A stretch of 53,848 bases of DNA. Origin: an uncultured Collinsella sp. Its GTDB lineage: Bacteria > Actinomycetota > Coriobacteriia > Coriobacteriales > Coriobacteriaceae. The translations under genes and the position numbers were made by a program. Under the pieces are notes generated by a model. That model searched no databases and was not told the DNA's origin. It worked only from the letters and a program-made list of their open reading frames with translations. The stretch is taken from the NCBI GenBank assembly GCA_958447915.1, contig CAUDCB010000002.1, positions 1 through 53,848 on the forward strand. Reading direction: 5' to 3'. Positions 39,251 to 48,213 of the stretch are shown in pieces; the first letter of the stretch is position 1; every line of letters starts with the position of its first letter.

Positions 39251-39407
39251 GCATACAAGTTACATACACGTTTTGGTTATGTCGACTAGTTGTATGCTAT
39301 ATTTGTCTTAGAAATTTTGCTGGTAAAGTTTTCGACAATCCATTACCAGCGGTTTTGTTGTCATGTTGGATACATGCTTGGTTCAGTAAGCATACAAGTT
39401 AGATACA
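39251..39407. promoter_or_regulatory. Divergent promoter region with GCATACAAGTTA operators
   Basis: GCATACAAGTTA-x-ATACA occurs at 39251-39268 and 39390-39407 (17 of 18 bases the same), and an inverted half-copy AGTTGTATGC lies at 39288-39297. They flank the promoters of the SIS gene (minus) and the GntR gene (plus), as expected for the regulator's own operators. Confidence 0.6.
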
Positions 39408-39417
39408 GGTTGTTCGC

Positions 39418-40140
39418 ATGAGCACTTCGTCAAAAAAGAACTTGGCCCAATACGAGCGTCTGGCGAGTACGCTGCGTGACCGCATCGCCGCCGGCACCTA
39501 CGCACGCGGAGACAAGCTGCCGTCCGAGATGGAGCTCATGGACGAATCGGGGCTGTCGCGCAGCACCGTGCGCCACGCGCTTAAGGTGTTAGTTGACGAG
39601 GGCCTGGTGCGCACCGAGCGCGGACGTGGCACCTTTGTGGCCGACACGCCCGCGCTCCACGAGAACAACCTGGTGTTTTCGAGCTATACCAAGCAGGTCG
39701 AAGGCCAGGGCATGAAGCCCACCACGCGCACGGTGGACTCGGGCTTTACCAAGGCGGCCGGCAGCATAGCTAAGTTCTTTGACGCCGCCGCGGGCAGCAA
39801 GCTCGTCAAACTTGTCCGCCTGCGCTACCTGGACGACGCGCCGCTGTGCCTGGAGACCACCTATCTGCCGCCAAGCTTTGGGTCGCTCATCGATCGCGAT
39901 ATCAACGGTTCGCTCTACGCCACGCTGCGCCAGGAGTTCCATCGTACGCCGGCGCAGGGGCATAAGACCTTTGAGGTGTGCTATGCCTCGCAAAACGAGG
40001 CGTTTTTGCTCAACGTCGAGCGCGGGCAGGCGCTGATCCTAATCACCGACTACGTCTACGACACCGACGGCCGCCCGCTCCATATCTCCAAGCGCATCCA
40101 GCGCACCGACCGCGCCAAATACACCGAGCCCATCGGTTAG
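39418..40140 (+). CDS. GntR-family (HutC/UTRA) transcriptional regulator
   Basis: This 240-residue regulator has the winged helix LASTLRDRIAAGTY, SEMELMDESGLSRSTVRHAL and ERGRGTFV. The UTRA domain ends RPLHISKRIQRTDRAKY. It is divergent from the SIS deglycase at 38220, and the operator copies at 39251-39407 suit a repressor of both genes. Its helix-turn-helix differs from the other three regulators, in line with a different operator sequence. Confidence 0.9.
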   Translation: MSTSSKKNLAQYERLASTLRDRIAAGTYARGDKLPSEMELMDESGLSRSTVRHALKVLVDEGLVRTERGRGTFVADTPALHENNLVFSSYTKQVEGQGMKPTTRTVDSGFTKAAGSIAKFFDAAAGSKLVKLVRLRYLDDAPLCLETTYLPPSFGSLIDRDINGSLYATLRQEFHRTPAQGHKTFEVCYASQNEAFLLNVERGQALILITDYVYDTDGRPLHISKRIQRTDRAKYTEPIG

Positions 40141-40291
40141 CGCACTAAACGAGGCGAAAACTAACTAATATACGTTTTACCTGCGGTTTTTATAAAATCT
40201 CAAGCCAGAATGGCGCAAGTGCCGGCATCGCCTGGCAATACGCGCCGTCCAAGCTCAACTGTTCCTGCTCAGAATATCCAGCACCGTAAAC

Positions 40292-40414
40292 CTAAGTGAG
40301 TAGACTTTTCGCGACCCGCCGAGCACACCCAAAACAGCCACCTCCGTGACCTGCGGTTTTACTAAGGCAGATACGCCTTGTGCTCGACCCGCGCCAAAAA
40401 GTCTACTCACTTAG
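40292..40414. repeat. 123-bp nested palindrome with 18-bp perfect arms
   Basis: The outer arms CTAAGTGAGTAGACTTTT (40292-40309 with 40397-40414) are perfect. The inner arms CGAGCACA/TGTGCTCG (40320 with 40379) are also perfect. The loop contains CCTGCGGTTTT, like the palindrome at 25547. It lies in the 397-bp gap after the GntR gene, and no gene is seen there. Confidence 0.8.
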
Positions 40415-40522
40415 TTCGAATCGAAGCCAAACGGACCCAAATCGAAGCCAAATTAAGCCCATCCGCATCAAAAGACACGTGAATCCGTACTTCTCGCGGT
40501 GGATTGACGCTACAAAGCGGCC

Positions 40523-40556
40523 GAAATAAACCTGTCCCTAAATGGTAGGTTTGGGG
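40523..40556. repeat. AAACCTGCCA-family repeat, copy 4 (supplies GNAT stop codon)
   Basis: The element AAATAAACCTGTCCC is followed by TAAATGGTAGGTTTGGGG, closely matching copy 2 at 32077. On the minus strand it encodes the last residues PTI and the stop of the GNAT gene. Confidence 0.8.
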
Positions 40557-41128
40557 AGGTAGGGAAACCAGGTTGGTTTGGGTTGGTTGGGGGTGCGCTC
40601 GGCTAGGACCAGCTCCATCCAGCACATGTCGTACCAGCGGCCGAACTTTTGGGCGCAGCGGTCGAAGGCGCCCACCAGGCGATATCCCATGTGGGCATGA
40701 AAGTCCTGGCTGTTATGCGTCAGGTACTCGTCATCCTTGTCGTGCGGCACGGCAATGAGCGCGCACATGTTGGTGATGCCCATCGCGATTAGGCATTGCT
40801 TGAGCGCGTCATGCAGTTTGCGGCCCAGCCCGCCGTGGCGCACATCGCGCGCCAGGTAGATCGATGTCTCAACCGACCAGTCGTATGCTTCGCGGCTGTT
40901 GAGCGGACTCACATAGGCATAGCCTACCGGACGCCCGTCCAGTTCCATCACCAAATACGGGTAGCGCTTGAGCGTACGCTCGATGCGCCCGGCGAACTCC
41001 TCAACACTCGGCACCTCGTATTCGCAGGTAATTGCCGTCTGGCGCACATACGGCTCATAGATGGCAAGCAACGCCGGCGCATCATCGGGCGTCGCCAGGC
41101 GAATCGCCGGCTCGGACATCTCGGGCAT
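40538..41128 (-). CDS. GNAT-family N-acetyltransferase (Pat-like)
   Basis: This 196-residue enzyme resembles phosphinothricin/amino-acid acetyltransferases: IRLATPDDAPALLAIYEPYV at the N-terminus, YDWSVETSIYLARDVRHGGLGRKL (the acetyl-CoA loop) and DFHAHMGYRLVGAF. It would acetylate an amine with acetyl-CoA in the cytosol; the natural substrate is unknown. The start is the ATG at 41128 with GGAGG upstream. The last residues and the stop are encoded by an intergenic repeat, so the original C-terminus may have been replaced. Confidence 0.9.
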   Translation of the reverse strand: MPEMSEPAIRLATPDDAPALLAIYEPYVRQTAITCEYEVPSVEEFAGRIERTLKRYPYLVMELDGRPVGYAYVSPLNSREAYDWSVETSIYLARDVRHGGLGRKLHDALKQCLIAMGITNMCALIAVPHDKDDEYLTHNSQDFHAHMGYRLVGAFDRCAQKFGRWYDMCWMELVLAERTPNQPKPTWFPYLPKPTI

Positions 41129-41152
41129 ACAGCCCCTCCCCCTCAAAAACAA

Positions 41153-41188
41153 AGGCCGCCTTGCGCCAAACCCAGCGCAAGGCGGCCT
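41153..41188 (-). terminator. Terminator of the threonine aldolase gene
   Basis: AGGCCGCCTTGCGC pairs perfectly with its complement (14 bp, 8-nt loop), and TTTGTTTTT follows on the minus strand. Confidence 0.85.
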
Positions 41189-41205
41189 CTCGTCATTACA
41201 TCAGG

Positions 41206-42231
41206 CTACAGGACAGCCGCCAACGCGTCGATATCCTCCTGCGTCGTGGCCCAGCTGGTACAAAAACGCACCACCGTGTGGGTATCGTCGTACTTTTCCC
41301 AGTACTCAATCGCCGCATGCTCGCGAATGCGGGCCATGTCCTCGTTGGGCAGAATCACGAACTGCTGGTTGGTCGGCGTCTCCAAGAAGAACTGGTAGCC
41401 GCGCTCGTGCAGCACGCGACGCAGCGCCTGAGCGGTCTCGACCGCCTGGCGACCAATCTCAAAATACAGGCCATCGGTAAAAAGAGCCTCGAACTGCACA
41501 CCCGTCAGGCGGCCCTTGGCAAGCAGTGCGCCATGCTGCTTAATGCGCGGAATGGGATGCGCCGGGGCGTGCATGCCGCAGAACACCACAGCCTCGCCGC
41601 AGAGCGCGCCGCACTTGGTGCCACCGATGTAGAACACGTCGCACAGCTGCGCCAGCTCGGGCAGGGTAATGTCGCACTCATCGGCCGCCAGCGCATAGGC
41701 CAGGCGAGCACCGTCCACAAACAGCGGAATCTCGCGCTTCTGGCACACCGCGTGAATCGCCGCGAGCTCGGCCTTTGAGTACAGCGTGCCGTACTCGGTC
41801 GACAGGCTCACATACACGGCGCCCGGGAACACCATGTGCTCGCAGCTCTCGTTTTCGTAGAACACCTGGATATAGTTTTCGAGATCCTCGGCGTGCATCT
41901 TGCCCTCGTAGCCAGGGATGGTGATCACCTTGTGGCCGCCAAACTCGATGGCGCCCGCCTCGTGGCAGGCAACGTGGCCGGTCTCGGCGGCAACGACGCC
42001 CTCGTACGGCGCGAGCAGCATGTCGATCACCGTGGCGTTAGCCTGCGTGCCGCCCACCAGCAAAAACACGTCGGCATCGGGGGCCTGACAGGCCTCGCGA
42101 ATAAGTTGCTTGGCGCGCTCGGTATGCGCATCGGTACCGTAGCCGGGCTGCGGCTCCATATTGGTATCGACGAGCGCCTGCAGCACCGCCGGGTGTGCGC
42201 CGTGGGAATAATCGTTGTTGAACGCGAGCAT
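41206..42231 (-). CDS. ltaE: Low-specificity L-threonine aldolase
   Basis: This 341-residue PLP enzyme cleaves threonine to glycine and acetaldehyde. The N-terminal FNNDYSHGAHPAVL and GYGTDAHTERA are typical, PLP-stacking and phosphate sites lie around VGGTQANAT (59-67), and PLP-binding Lys206 is in YIGGTKCGAL. GAGAGGA lies 5 nt before the ATG at 42231. The gene is followed by a strong terminator and lies 45 bp after the PAP2 gene on the same strand. Confidence 0.92.
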   Translation of the reverse strand: MLAFNNDYSHGAHPAVLQALVDTNMEPQPGYGTDAHTERAKQLIREACQAPDADVFLLVGGTQANATVIDMLLAPYEGVVAAETGHVACHEAGAIEFGGHKVITIPGYEGKMHAEDLENYIQVFYENESCEHMVFPGAVYVSLSTEYGTLYSKAELAAIHAVCQKREIPLFVDGARLAYALAADECDITLPELAQLCDVFYIGGTKCGALCGEAVVFCGMHAPAHPIPRIKQHGALLAKGRLTGVQFEALFTDGLYFEIGRQAVETAQALRRVLHERGYQFFLETPTNQQFVILPNEDMARIREHAAIEYWEKYDDTHTVVRFCTSWATTQEDIDALAAVL

Positions 42232-42276
42232 GGCAATCCTCTCTTACCGGGTATCGGCCAGATGATTCAAACGGGG

Positions 42277-43140
42277 CTATTGTACGCCGTTGGGATAGGC
42301 AATGCGCGCGGCAAGGCACTCAAGCGCCAGCACCAGGGCAAAGCCGCAGCTCACGTCGCTCAAAAAGTGCGCTCCGATCACGATGCGGCCAAACGCGACG
42401 AGCGCCGCGACCACAGCCGCCGTCCAAAAGACCACACGACGGCGCGACGGCTTTTCCTTAAAGGCCGCCGCGGGAAGCCCGGCGAGCATAAGGCCGATCG
42501 CCGCGTGCGCCGTGTGTCCGCTCGCAAACGACTTAAAGCCGTCCTTGATCACGCCGGCGGCGATATAGGCCCACTTGTCGGGGTTGCCGATCACCCACCA
42601 CGGCTGAAAATTGAGCCCCGGCGTGACCTCGATCACGCGCATGCGCGGTCGCGACCACAGCGGTTTGACGATCACGTTGAGGATGATGGCCTGGGCAACC
42701 CACACGGCAAGCACCATCAGCGCCCAGCGCGTGAGCTCGTCGGAGTCGGTGTCGCGCGTGAGGCGATAGACGACAAGGTTGGCAGCGATGACCAGCACAA
42801 ACGTCATCACCAACTGAACCGCGACGAGTTTGCCGCCGACCCGCAGGGACGAGATGATCTCGTAGCCGGCCAGACCGACATTGACAAGGATGCCGAGCAC
42901 GGCGAGCCATTTGCTCCCCTTGGAATCGGGACGCGCCACGCGCACGAGCATAACGCCCGCGACGCTCGCCGTCAGCTCAAACGGCAGCTCGCCGGCGGCC
43001 TCGATAAAGCGGCCGTACATGCTGCCGATGTTGAACAGCGCACTCGAGATCTGATAATCGAAGAAGCTGCCCACGCCCAGACAAAGGCACAGGACAACCG
43101 CGATAATGGCGACATCTTTCTTATAGATGTATCCGAACAT
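42277..43140 (-). CDS. PAP2-family membrane phosphatase
   Basis: This 287-residue protein has about six hydrophobic segments. The three PAP2 signatures are KPLWSRPRM (K-x6-RP type), SFASGHTAH and GRIVIGAHFLSDV, giving the catalytic His pair and Arg. It likely dephosphorylates lipid or undecaprenyl pyrophosphate on the outer face of the membrane. The ATG at 43140 has AAAGGA 4 nt upstream; the open frame further upstream is not needed. It lies about 90 bp after mfd. Confidence 0.9.
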   Translation of the reverse strand: MFGYIYKKDVAIIAVVLCLCLGVGSFFDYQISSALFNIGSMYGRFIEAAGELPFELTASVAGVMLVRVARPDSKGSKWLAVLGILVNVGLAGYEIISSLRVGGKLVAVQLVMTFVLVIAANLVVYRLTRDTDSDELTRWALMVLAVWVAQAIILNVIVKPLWSRPRMRVIEVTPGLNFQPWWVIGNPDKWAYIAAGVIKDGFKSFASGHTAHAAIGLMLAGLPAAAFKEKPSRRRVVFWTAAVVAALVAFGRIVIGAHFLSDVSCGFALVLALECLAARIAYPNGVQ

Positions 43141-43229
43141 GCTTTCCTTTCGATTGAAACGAGGATTAACCCGCAGCATGGCGGAACAAGCGATTGCCAA
43201 CAACCTTGTCCCGCCACGCCTCTTACTCG

Positions 43230-46200
43230 TTAATCATCATCGCTCGCACCCAACTGCTGTAGCAGCATGAGCGCCGCAGCCACGGGGCCGGTGCCGTCGT
43301 TGGCGTCGAGGCCGCGGCCCAGGCCGCTGCCCGCACCGGCGCCCGCCTTGTAGGGCACCGACAGCTTGCGGCTCTTGGGGAAGTTCACCGCGCCATAGCG
43401 GGTCTTAAGTTCATAGGCCACCTTCTTGGGCACGTCGACACCCAAAAACGTGATGCGTCCGCCGCTGAGCGTGACGCTCTCGAGCCCCAGGCGCTCGCCG
43501 CGAATGCGAATGCGCGCGCGATTGAACAGGTTGAGTCCCGCCAACGGCAGCTCGCCATGCGCGGCCTCGGTCTCTTCCTGCACCTCGTCGATGCTCTCCA
43601 GGTCCTCGGCCGCCGCGAGCTTACGGTACACGAGCACGCGCTGGTCCACCGCCGGCAGGTACTCCTCGGACAAGAAGTAATCGGCCGGCAGGTTAATGCC
43701 CACGCTCGCCGCCTCCACGCCGGCATCGTCATCGCCGCGCGCCTCGGCCACGGCCTGGCCCAGCATCTGCGTAAACAGGTCAAAGCCCACGCTCGACAGG
43801 TTGCCGTGCTGCTCGGCGCCCATCAGCGAGCCGGCACCGCGGATCTCCAGGTCGCGCATGGCGATGCGCATGCCGCTGCCCAGGTCCTGGAACTCGGAAA
43901 GTGCGGTCAGGCGCGCCGTGGCCTCCTCGGTGAGCGGCAACTCGCCCGGGAACATAAAGTACGCATAGGCCTGCGTGGCCGAGCGGCCCACACGACCCTT
44001 GAGCTGGTAGAGCTGCGCCAGGCCCAGGCGCTGCGAGTCCTCGATGATGAGCGTGTTGGCGGTCGCGTTGTCGATACCGCTCTCCACGATGGTCGTGGCA
44101 ATGAGTACGTCAATCTTTTTGGTCGCGAACTCGATCATTACGTCCTCGACCTCGCGCGGGCTCATCTTGCCGTGCGCCACGCCCACGCGCGCCTCGGGCG
44201 CGGCCTCGTGCACGCGCGCTACGGCATCGTCGATAGTCTTGACGCGGTTGGACACGTAGTACACCTGGCCGCCGCGACCAACCTCCAGGCGAATCGCCGC
44301 GCTCACCACGTCGGGGTCGTACTCCCCCACGTGCACGATTACGGGACGACGCCCGGTCGGCGGTGTGGTGATCAGGCTCATGTCGCGCACGCCGCTCGTG
44401 GCCATCTGCATGGTTCGCGGAATAGGCGTTGCCGAGAGCGTGAGCACGTCGATCTGTTCGCGCAAGTTTTTGAGCTGCTCCTTGTGCTGCACGCCAAAGC
44501 GCTGCTCCTCGTCGATGATCACCAGGCCCAGGTTCTTGGGGTTCACATCGGCCGAAAGCAGACGGTGCGTACCGATGAGCACGTCGATCGTGCCCTCGGC
44601 AAACGCCTTGAGCGCGCGCTTTTGCTGCGCCGGCGTGCGGAAGCGGCTGAGCACCTCGACCTCAAGGCCAAACGGGGCAAAGCGCTCAAAAAATGTCTCG
44701 TAGTGCTGCTGGGCCAGAATGGTCGTGGGGCAGAGCACCATGACCTGGCGGCCGGAGTCCACGCACTTAAACGCTGCGCGCAGGGCGACCTCGGTCTTGC
44801 CAAAGCCCACGTCGCCGCACAGCAGGCGATCCATAGGCTTGGGCGCCTCCATGTCGGCCTTGATGTCGGCGATGGCCTCCAGCTGGTCGCGCGTCTCGTC
44901 GTAAGGGAAGCTCTCCTCCATCTCGATCTGCTCGGGCGTGTCGGGCGGGCAGGCGATGCCGGCAATCGAAGAGCGACGCGTATACAGGTCGACCAGGTCA
45001 AACGCCAGCTTTTTGGCGTTTTTGCGCGCCTTGTTGGTGGCACGCGTCCAGTCGGCGGTGTTGAGCCTGGTCAGGCGCGGCTTGTCGCCGTCGGGGCCAA
45101 CATAGCGCGTGATGCGGTCGACCTGCTCGAGTGGCACATAGAGCTTGTCGCCATCGGCATATTCCAGCAAAAAGTAGTCGCGCTCCTTGCCGCCCACTTC
45201 CTGGCGCGCGATTTCGCTAAAGAGCGCGATGCCGTGCGTGGCGTGCACCACGTAGTCGCCCGGCTTAAAGGGGAAGGTGATCTGCGTAATGTCCACCTTG
45301 CGACGGCTGCGCGCGCGGTTGGCGTCCATGCGGGCGTTGAGGTCGGAGATCGAGAACACAGCCAAATTGGCGTCGGGCACCACCACGCCCTGCGGCAGGG
45401 CAGCGTCCACAAAGGTCACGCGCCCGCGCGAGATGGTGGGCACGGCGGCGCCGGCGGCAGCCTGCGCGGCGCCCGCCTCGAGCGAGCGGGCGTTGAGCGC
45501 ATCGGCCTTACGCTCGCGAATGGAAGCATGGGCCTCCTGGCGTGCGGCACGGTCGGCGGAATCCGCCGCTGCCACGCGCACGCGGTCGCCGATAGCGCCG
45601 GCATTTTCGGGCGCCGCGGTCAGCGATTCCTCAAAGGTAATGCCCTCGTCGCCAAAGGTGAGCTCCATCGACTCGCGCGCACCGCGGTCGGGGATGGCAA
45701 ACACGCAGGCATAGCGCTTGCCCACGACCTCCTGGATGCGCGTCATAAAACGGTTGTCCGAGCCTGCGATGGCAGGCTGCTCAATCTTGAGCTCGGCCGT
45801 CACCGCACCGCCGGCACGGATGAGGCTCACGTAGTTCAGGCGTTGCTGGGAGCCAAAGTCGAGTTGCTGGGCACGCACGTACAGGCCGTCCAGACGGTCG
45901 ACCCCCGCCTCGCCGGCACGTGCCTCGATATCCTCGTAGGCGCGCAGGCAATCGTCGAACAGCGAGCGCGGCTCGGACAGCACCACGAGCGCCTTGCCGC
46001 TCACGTGCGACAGCGGGCTCACGGTCTGGCCGTACATCACCGGCAAAAAGCGGTCGAGCTCGGGCGTGACGATGCGTGCATCCACCATCTCGAGCAGCGC
46101 CGCCAGCTTACTGTCGTCCTGGCTGGCGCGGTAGAGCGCCACATGCATGTTGTGAACGGCCTCGTCGGTGAGCGCCAGCTCGCGACAGGGGAAGATCTCG

Positions 46201-46862
46201 ATGCTGTCCTCGTTGCCGATGGTCTGGCCCGTGGAGCTCACCATGCGGCGGATGCGGTCAATCTCGTCGCCGAAAAACTCAATGCGCACGGGCGCCTTCT
46301 CCTGCGCGGGAAACACCTCGACGGTGTCGCCGTGCACACGGAACAGGCCGGGCGCGTCGACGGCGCCGGCATTGGTATAGCCCATGCCTACCAGACGCTG
46401 CGGCACCTCGTCAAAGGGAATCTCCTCGCCCACCGCAAAAGTAGTGGACTCCCAGTAGCGGCTCTCGACCGGCGGCACGCAGCGCAGCAGTGCGCGGGCC
46501 GAGGCGACCATGATGCAGTTGTCCCCGCGCACGATGCGTCCCAGGGCCTCGCAGCGCTGCGCCACCACGGCGTCGTCGGGCGCCTGCTCGCGCCAGGGGT
46601 AGTCCTTGCGCTCGGGAAAACGGCACACATGCGCCAGGCCCACGTAGGCGGCTAGACTGCGTGCGGCGCGATCGGCCGCATCCTCGCCACTCACGATGTA
46701 GACCGTGGGGCGCGGACGACGCGCAAACTGGGCGGCCGCCATAAGCGTGCGACCCGACTGAGACACGGCCAGCGTCACGTCCTCGCCAGAATCGAGCCCG
46801 GCCTCGACGGTCTGCAGCGCCTCGGCAGTGTAGAGCTGCGCGGCTATACGGTGAATGAGCAT
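43230..46862 (-). CDS. mfd: Transcription-repair coupling factor Mfd
   Basis: This 1210-residue protein has the usual size. The N-terminus is UvrB-like (VAQRCEALGRIV; the QLDFGSQQRLNY segment later). The RNA polymerase-interaction domain starts near FKPGDYVVHATHGIALF. The translocase follows, with RLLCGDVGFGKTEVALR (Walker A), IIDEEQRFGVQHKE (Walker B) and QLKGRVGRSATQAYAY (motif VI). It releases stalled RNA polymerase and recruits UvrA. GGAGG lies 6 nt before the ATG at 46862. An antisense frame over almost the whole gene is a high-GC shadow. Confidence 0.96.
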   Translation of the reverse strand: MLIHRIAAQLYTAEALQTVEAGLDSGEDVTLAVSQSGRTLMAAAQFARRPRPTVYIVSGEDAADRAARSLAAYVGLAHVCRFPERKDYPWREQAPDDAVVAQRCEALGRIVRGDNCIMVASARALLRCVPPVESRYWESTTFAVGEEIPFDEVPQRLVGMGYTNAGAVDAPGLFRVHGDTVEVFPAQEKAPVRIEFFGDEIDRIRRMVSSTGQTIGNEDSIEIFPCRELALTDEAVHNMHVALYRASQDDSKLAALLEMVDARIVTPELDRFLPVMYGQTVSPLSHVSGKALVVLSEPRSLFDDCLRAYEDIEARAGEAGVDRLDGLYVRAQQLDFGSQQRLNYVSLIRAGGAVTAELKIEQPAIAGSDNRFMTRIQEVVGKRYACVFAIPDRGARESMELTFGDEGITFEESLTAAPENAGAIGDRVRVAAADSADRAARQEAHASIRERKADALNARSLEAGAAQAAAGAAVPTISRGRVTFVDAALPQGVVVPDANLAVFSISDLNARMDANRARSRRKVDITQITFPFKPGDYVVHATHGIALFSEIARQEVGGKERDYFLLEYADGDKLYVPLEQVDRITRYVGPDGDKPRLTRLNTADWTRATNKARKNAKKLAFDLVDLYTRRSSIAGIACPPDTPEQIEMEESFPYDETRDQLEAIADIKADMEAPKPMDRLLCGDVGFGKTEVALRAAFKCVDSGRQVMVLCPTTILAQQHYETFFERFAPFGLEVEVLSRFRTPAQQKRALKAFAEGTIDVLIGTHRLLSADVNPKNLGLVIIDEEQRFGVQHKEQLKNLREQIDVLTLSATPIPRTMQMATSGVRDMSLITTPPTGRRPVIVHVGEYDPDVVSAAIRLEVGRGGQVYYVSNRVKTIDDAVARVHEAAPEARVGVAHGKMSPREVEDVMIEFATKKIDVLIATTIVESGIDNATANTLIIEDSQRLGLAQLYQLKGRVGRSATQAYAYFMFPGELPLTEEATARLTALSEFQDLGSGMRIAMRDLEIRGAGSLMGAEQHGNLSSVGFDLFTQMLGQAVAEARGDDDAGVEAASVGINLPADYFLSEEYLPAVDQRVLVYRKLAAAEDLESIDEVQEETEAAHGELPLAGLNLFNRARIRIRGERLGLESVTLSGGRITFLGVDVPKKVAYELKTRYGAVNFPKSRKLSVPYKAGAGAGSGLGRGLDANDGTGPVAAALMLLQQLGASDDD

Positions 46863-46997
46863 GCTGTTCCTCCGGCATTGCAACGCCAAAAGCCCGCCGG
46901 GGCAAGCTCGGCGGGTATGCGGCAGATTTCATTGCCTGTCATGGTAGCGCATGGAGAGGACTCCAGCTCAAGCGTACGCCCAGCCCCGCAACAAAAA

Positions 46998-47022
46998 CGC
47001 CAGACGGACAAGCCGTCTGGCG
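46998..47022 (-). terminator. Terminator of the zinc-ribbon protein gene
   Basis: CGCCAGACGG pairs perfectly with CCGTCTGGCG across a 5-nt loop, and TTTTTGTT follows on the minus strand. Confidence 0.85.
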
Positions 47023-47048
47023 CCATCAGAGTGAGCCATACGCCGAGT

Positions 47049-48095
47049 CTAGTCGTAGACGCCCATTTTAAGCAGTGTGAAGGTCGGAGCGCCGTCACCC
47101 TGCGCGACGCGGACCGTGCAAGTCTCAGTACGGCCCATGGATGCGTCCGCTTGAATTGCGGCAATGAACTGGTCCTTTGGCAGGCCGTAAGTGCTCTCGG
47201 GGATGTCGGAAGGAAGTAACGTACCGCCAGCACTGTAGACCTCATAGGTGAGCTCGTAGATGTTGTCGCCAAGGTCAGTCGCGCCCGTAACGATGGCACA
47301 CGATGGGTTGTAATTTCCCTGGCCGAATTCCTGCTTCAGATACAAGTACCCGTCATGCGCTTCGGCCGAATCGGCAAGCATCTGCCCACCCGACCCCTTA
47401 TCAAAGGTCATGTCAGCATCCGAGAGCGTCAGACCCGTCAGGCGATTGAGTTCCCTATTGATCACATCGGTCGCCATGCGCTGATAGTGACCGTTGTCAT
47501 AGTCGCCTTTCTCGATTCGATACGGCGCGTTGTCAATAAAATGGCACCAGATAAACTTGACCAGCTTGTATTTCTCGTCATCAGAAAGTCCGTCAGTCGA
47601 ATCGAAGCCGCCCGCCTGATACCAGTCCCGATCGAAGTGTTCCTCCGTAAAGTTCGACAGGAACAGGTTCGCGGCGGCATAGGTTGCCTGGTCATTGAGG
47701 TCAACTTTGACGCTGCTGCCCGTCTGCTCGGGTTCTTCCGGCTCTTCTTGCTCTTCGGCAGGCTTCTCTTTGGCGCTTCCCTTGTCCTTGTGTTCGCCCG
47801 AACCCTCGTCGGACCCAAGTACCGTAATCTGCGATGAATTGCCCTGCCCAAGCGGTCCCAACACGCCGGTCAGCGCCAGCGCAGCGCCACCGGCCACCAG
47901 CACGCCCGCTACACATATGCCGATAATCACCGCTCGCTTATGCGATTTCTTCTGCACGGGAGGCATTCCTGCCGCCGGCATCGGCGCGGGCTCGGCGGGC
48001 GCGGCCGCCGGAGAAACGGCGCCCATGCGTGCCCCGCAGTTCGTGCAAAAATCGGTTCCGTCGGGCATCTCGGAGCCACACTTGGTGCAAAACAT
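47049..48095 (-). CDS. Zinc-ribbon membrane protein, extracellular domain unknown
   Basis: This 348-residue protein starts with a zinc ribbon, CTKCGSEMPDGTDFCTNCG (two CxxC pairs), then a Pro/Ala linker. A single transmembrane helix follows (about 55-80, AVIIGICVAGVLVAGGAALAL), then an acidic low-complexity stretch (EEQEEPEEPEQ) and a folded outer domain (YAAANLFLSNFTEEHF). The layout is like zinc-ribbon sensor or lipoprotein-like proteins of actinobacteria; its function is unknown. The start is the ATG at 48095 with AGGGGA upstream. It has its own terminator. Confidence 0.8.
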   Translation of the reverse strand: MFCTKCGSEMPDGTDFCTNCGARMGAVSPAAAPAEPAPMPAAGMPPVQKKSHKRAVIIGICVAGVLVAGGAALALTGVLGPLGQGNSSQITVLGSDEGSGEHKDKGSAKEKPAEEQEEPEEPEQTGSSVKVDLNDQATYAAANLFLSNFTEEHFDRDWYQAGGFDSTDGLSDDEKYKLVKFIWCHFIDNAPYRIEKGDYDNGHYQRMATDVINRELNRLTGLTLSDADMTFDKGSGGQMLADSAEAHDGYLYLKQEFGQGNYNPSCAIVTGATDLGDNIYELTYEVYSAGGTLLPSDIPESTYGLPKDQFIAAIQADASMGRTETCTVRVAQGDGAPTFTLLKMGVYD

Positions 48096-48213
48096 ATTCG
48101 GGTATCCCCTCACAACAAACGGCATCTGTCGCCATCATATTGAGCCCTCGCGACCCAAATGTGTTGCGCAACATTGGCCAAAGCCTTCGAACGCTGGCAA
48201 AAGGTGCCGGGCC

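Noticed and set aside
43557..46655. Plus-strand frame of over 1000 codons opposite mfd
   Set aside because: A high-GC shadow of mfd: it is rich in His, Arg, Gly and Ala, has no recognisable domain and no ribosome binding site.
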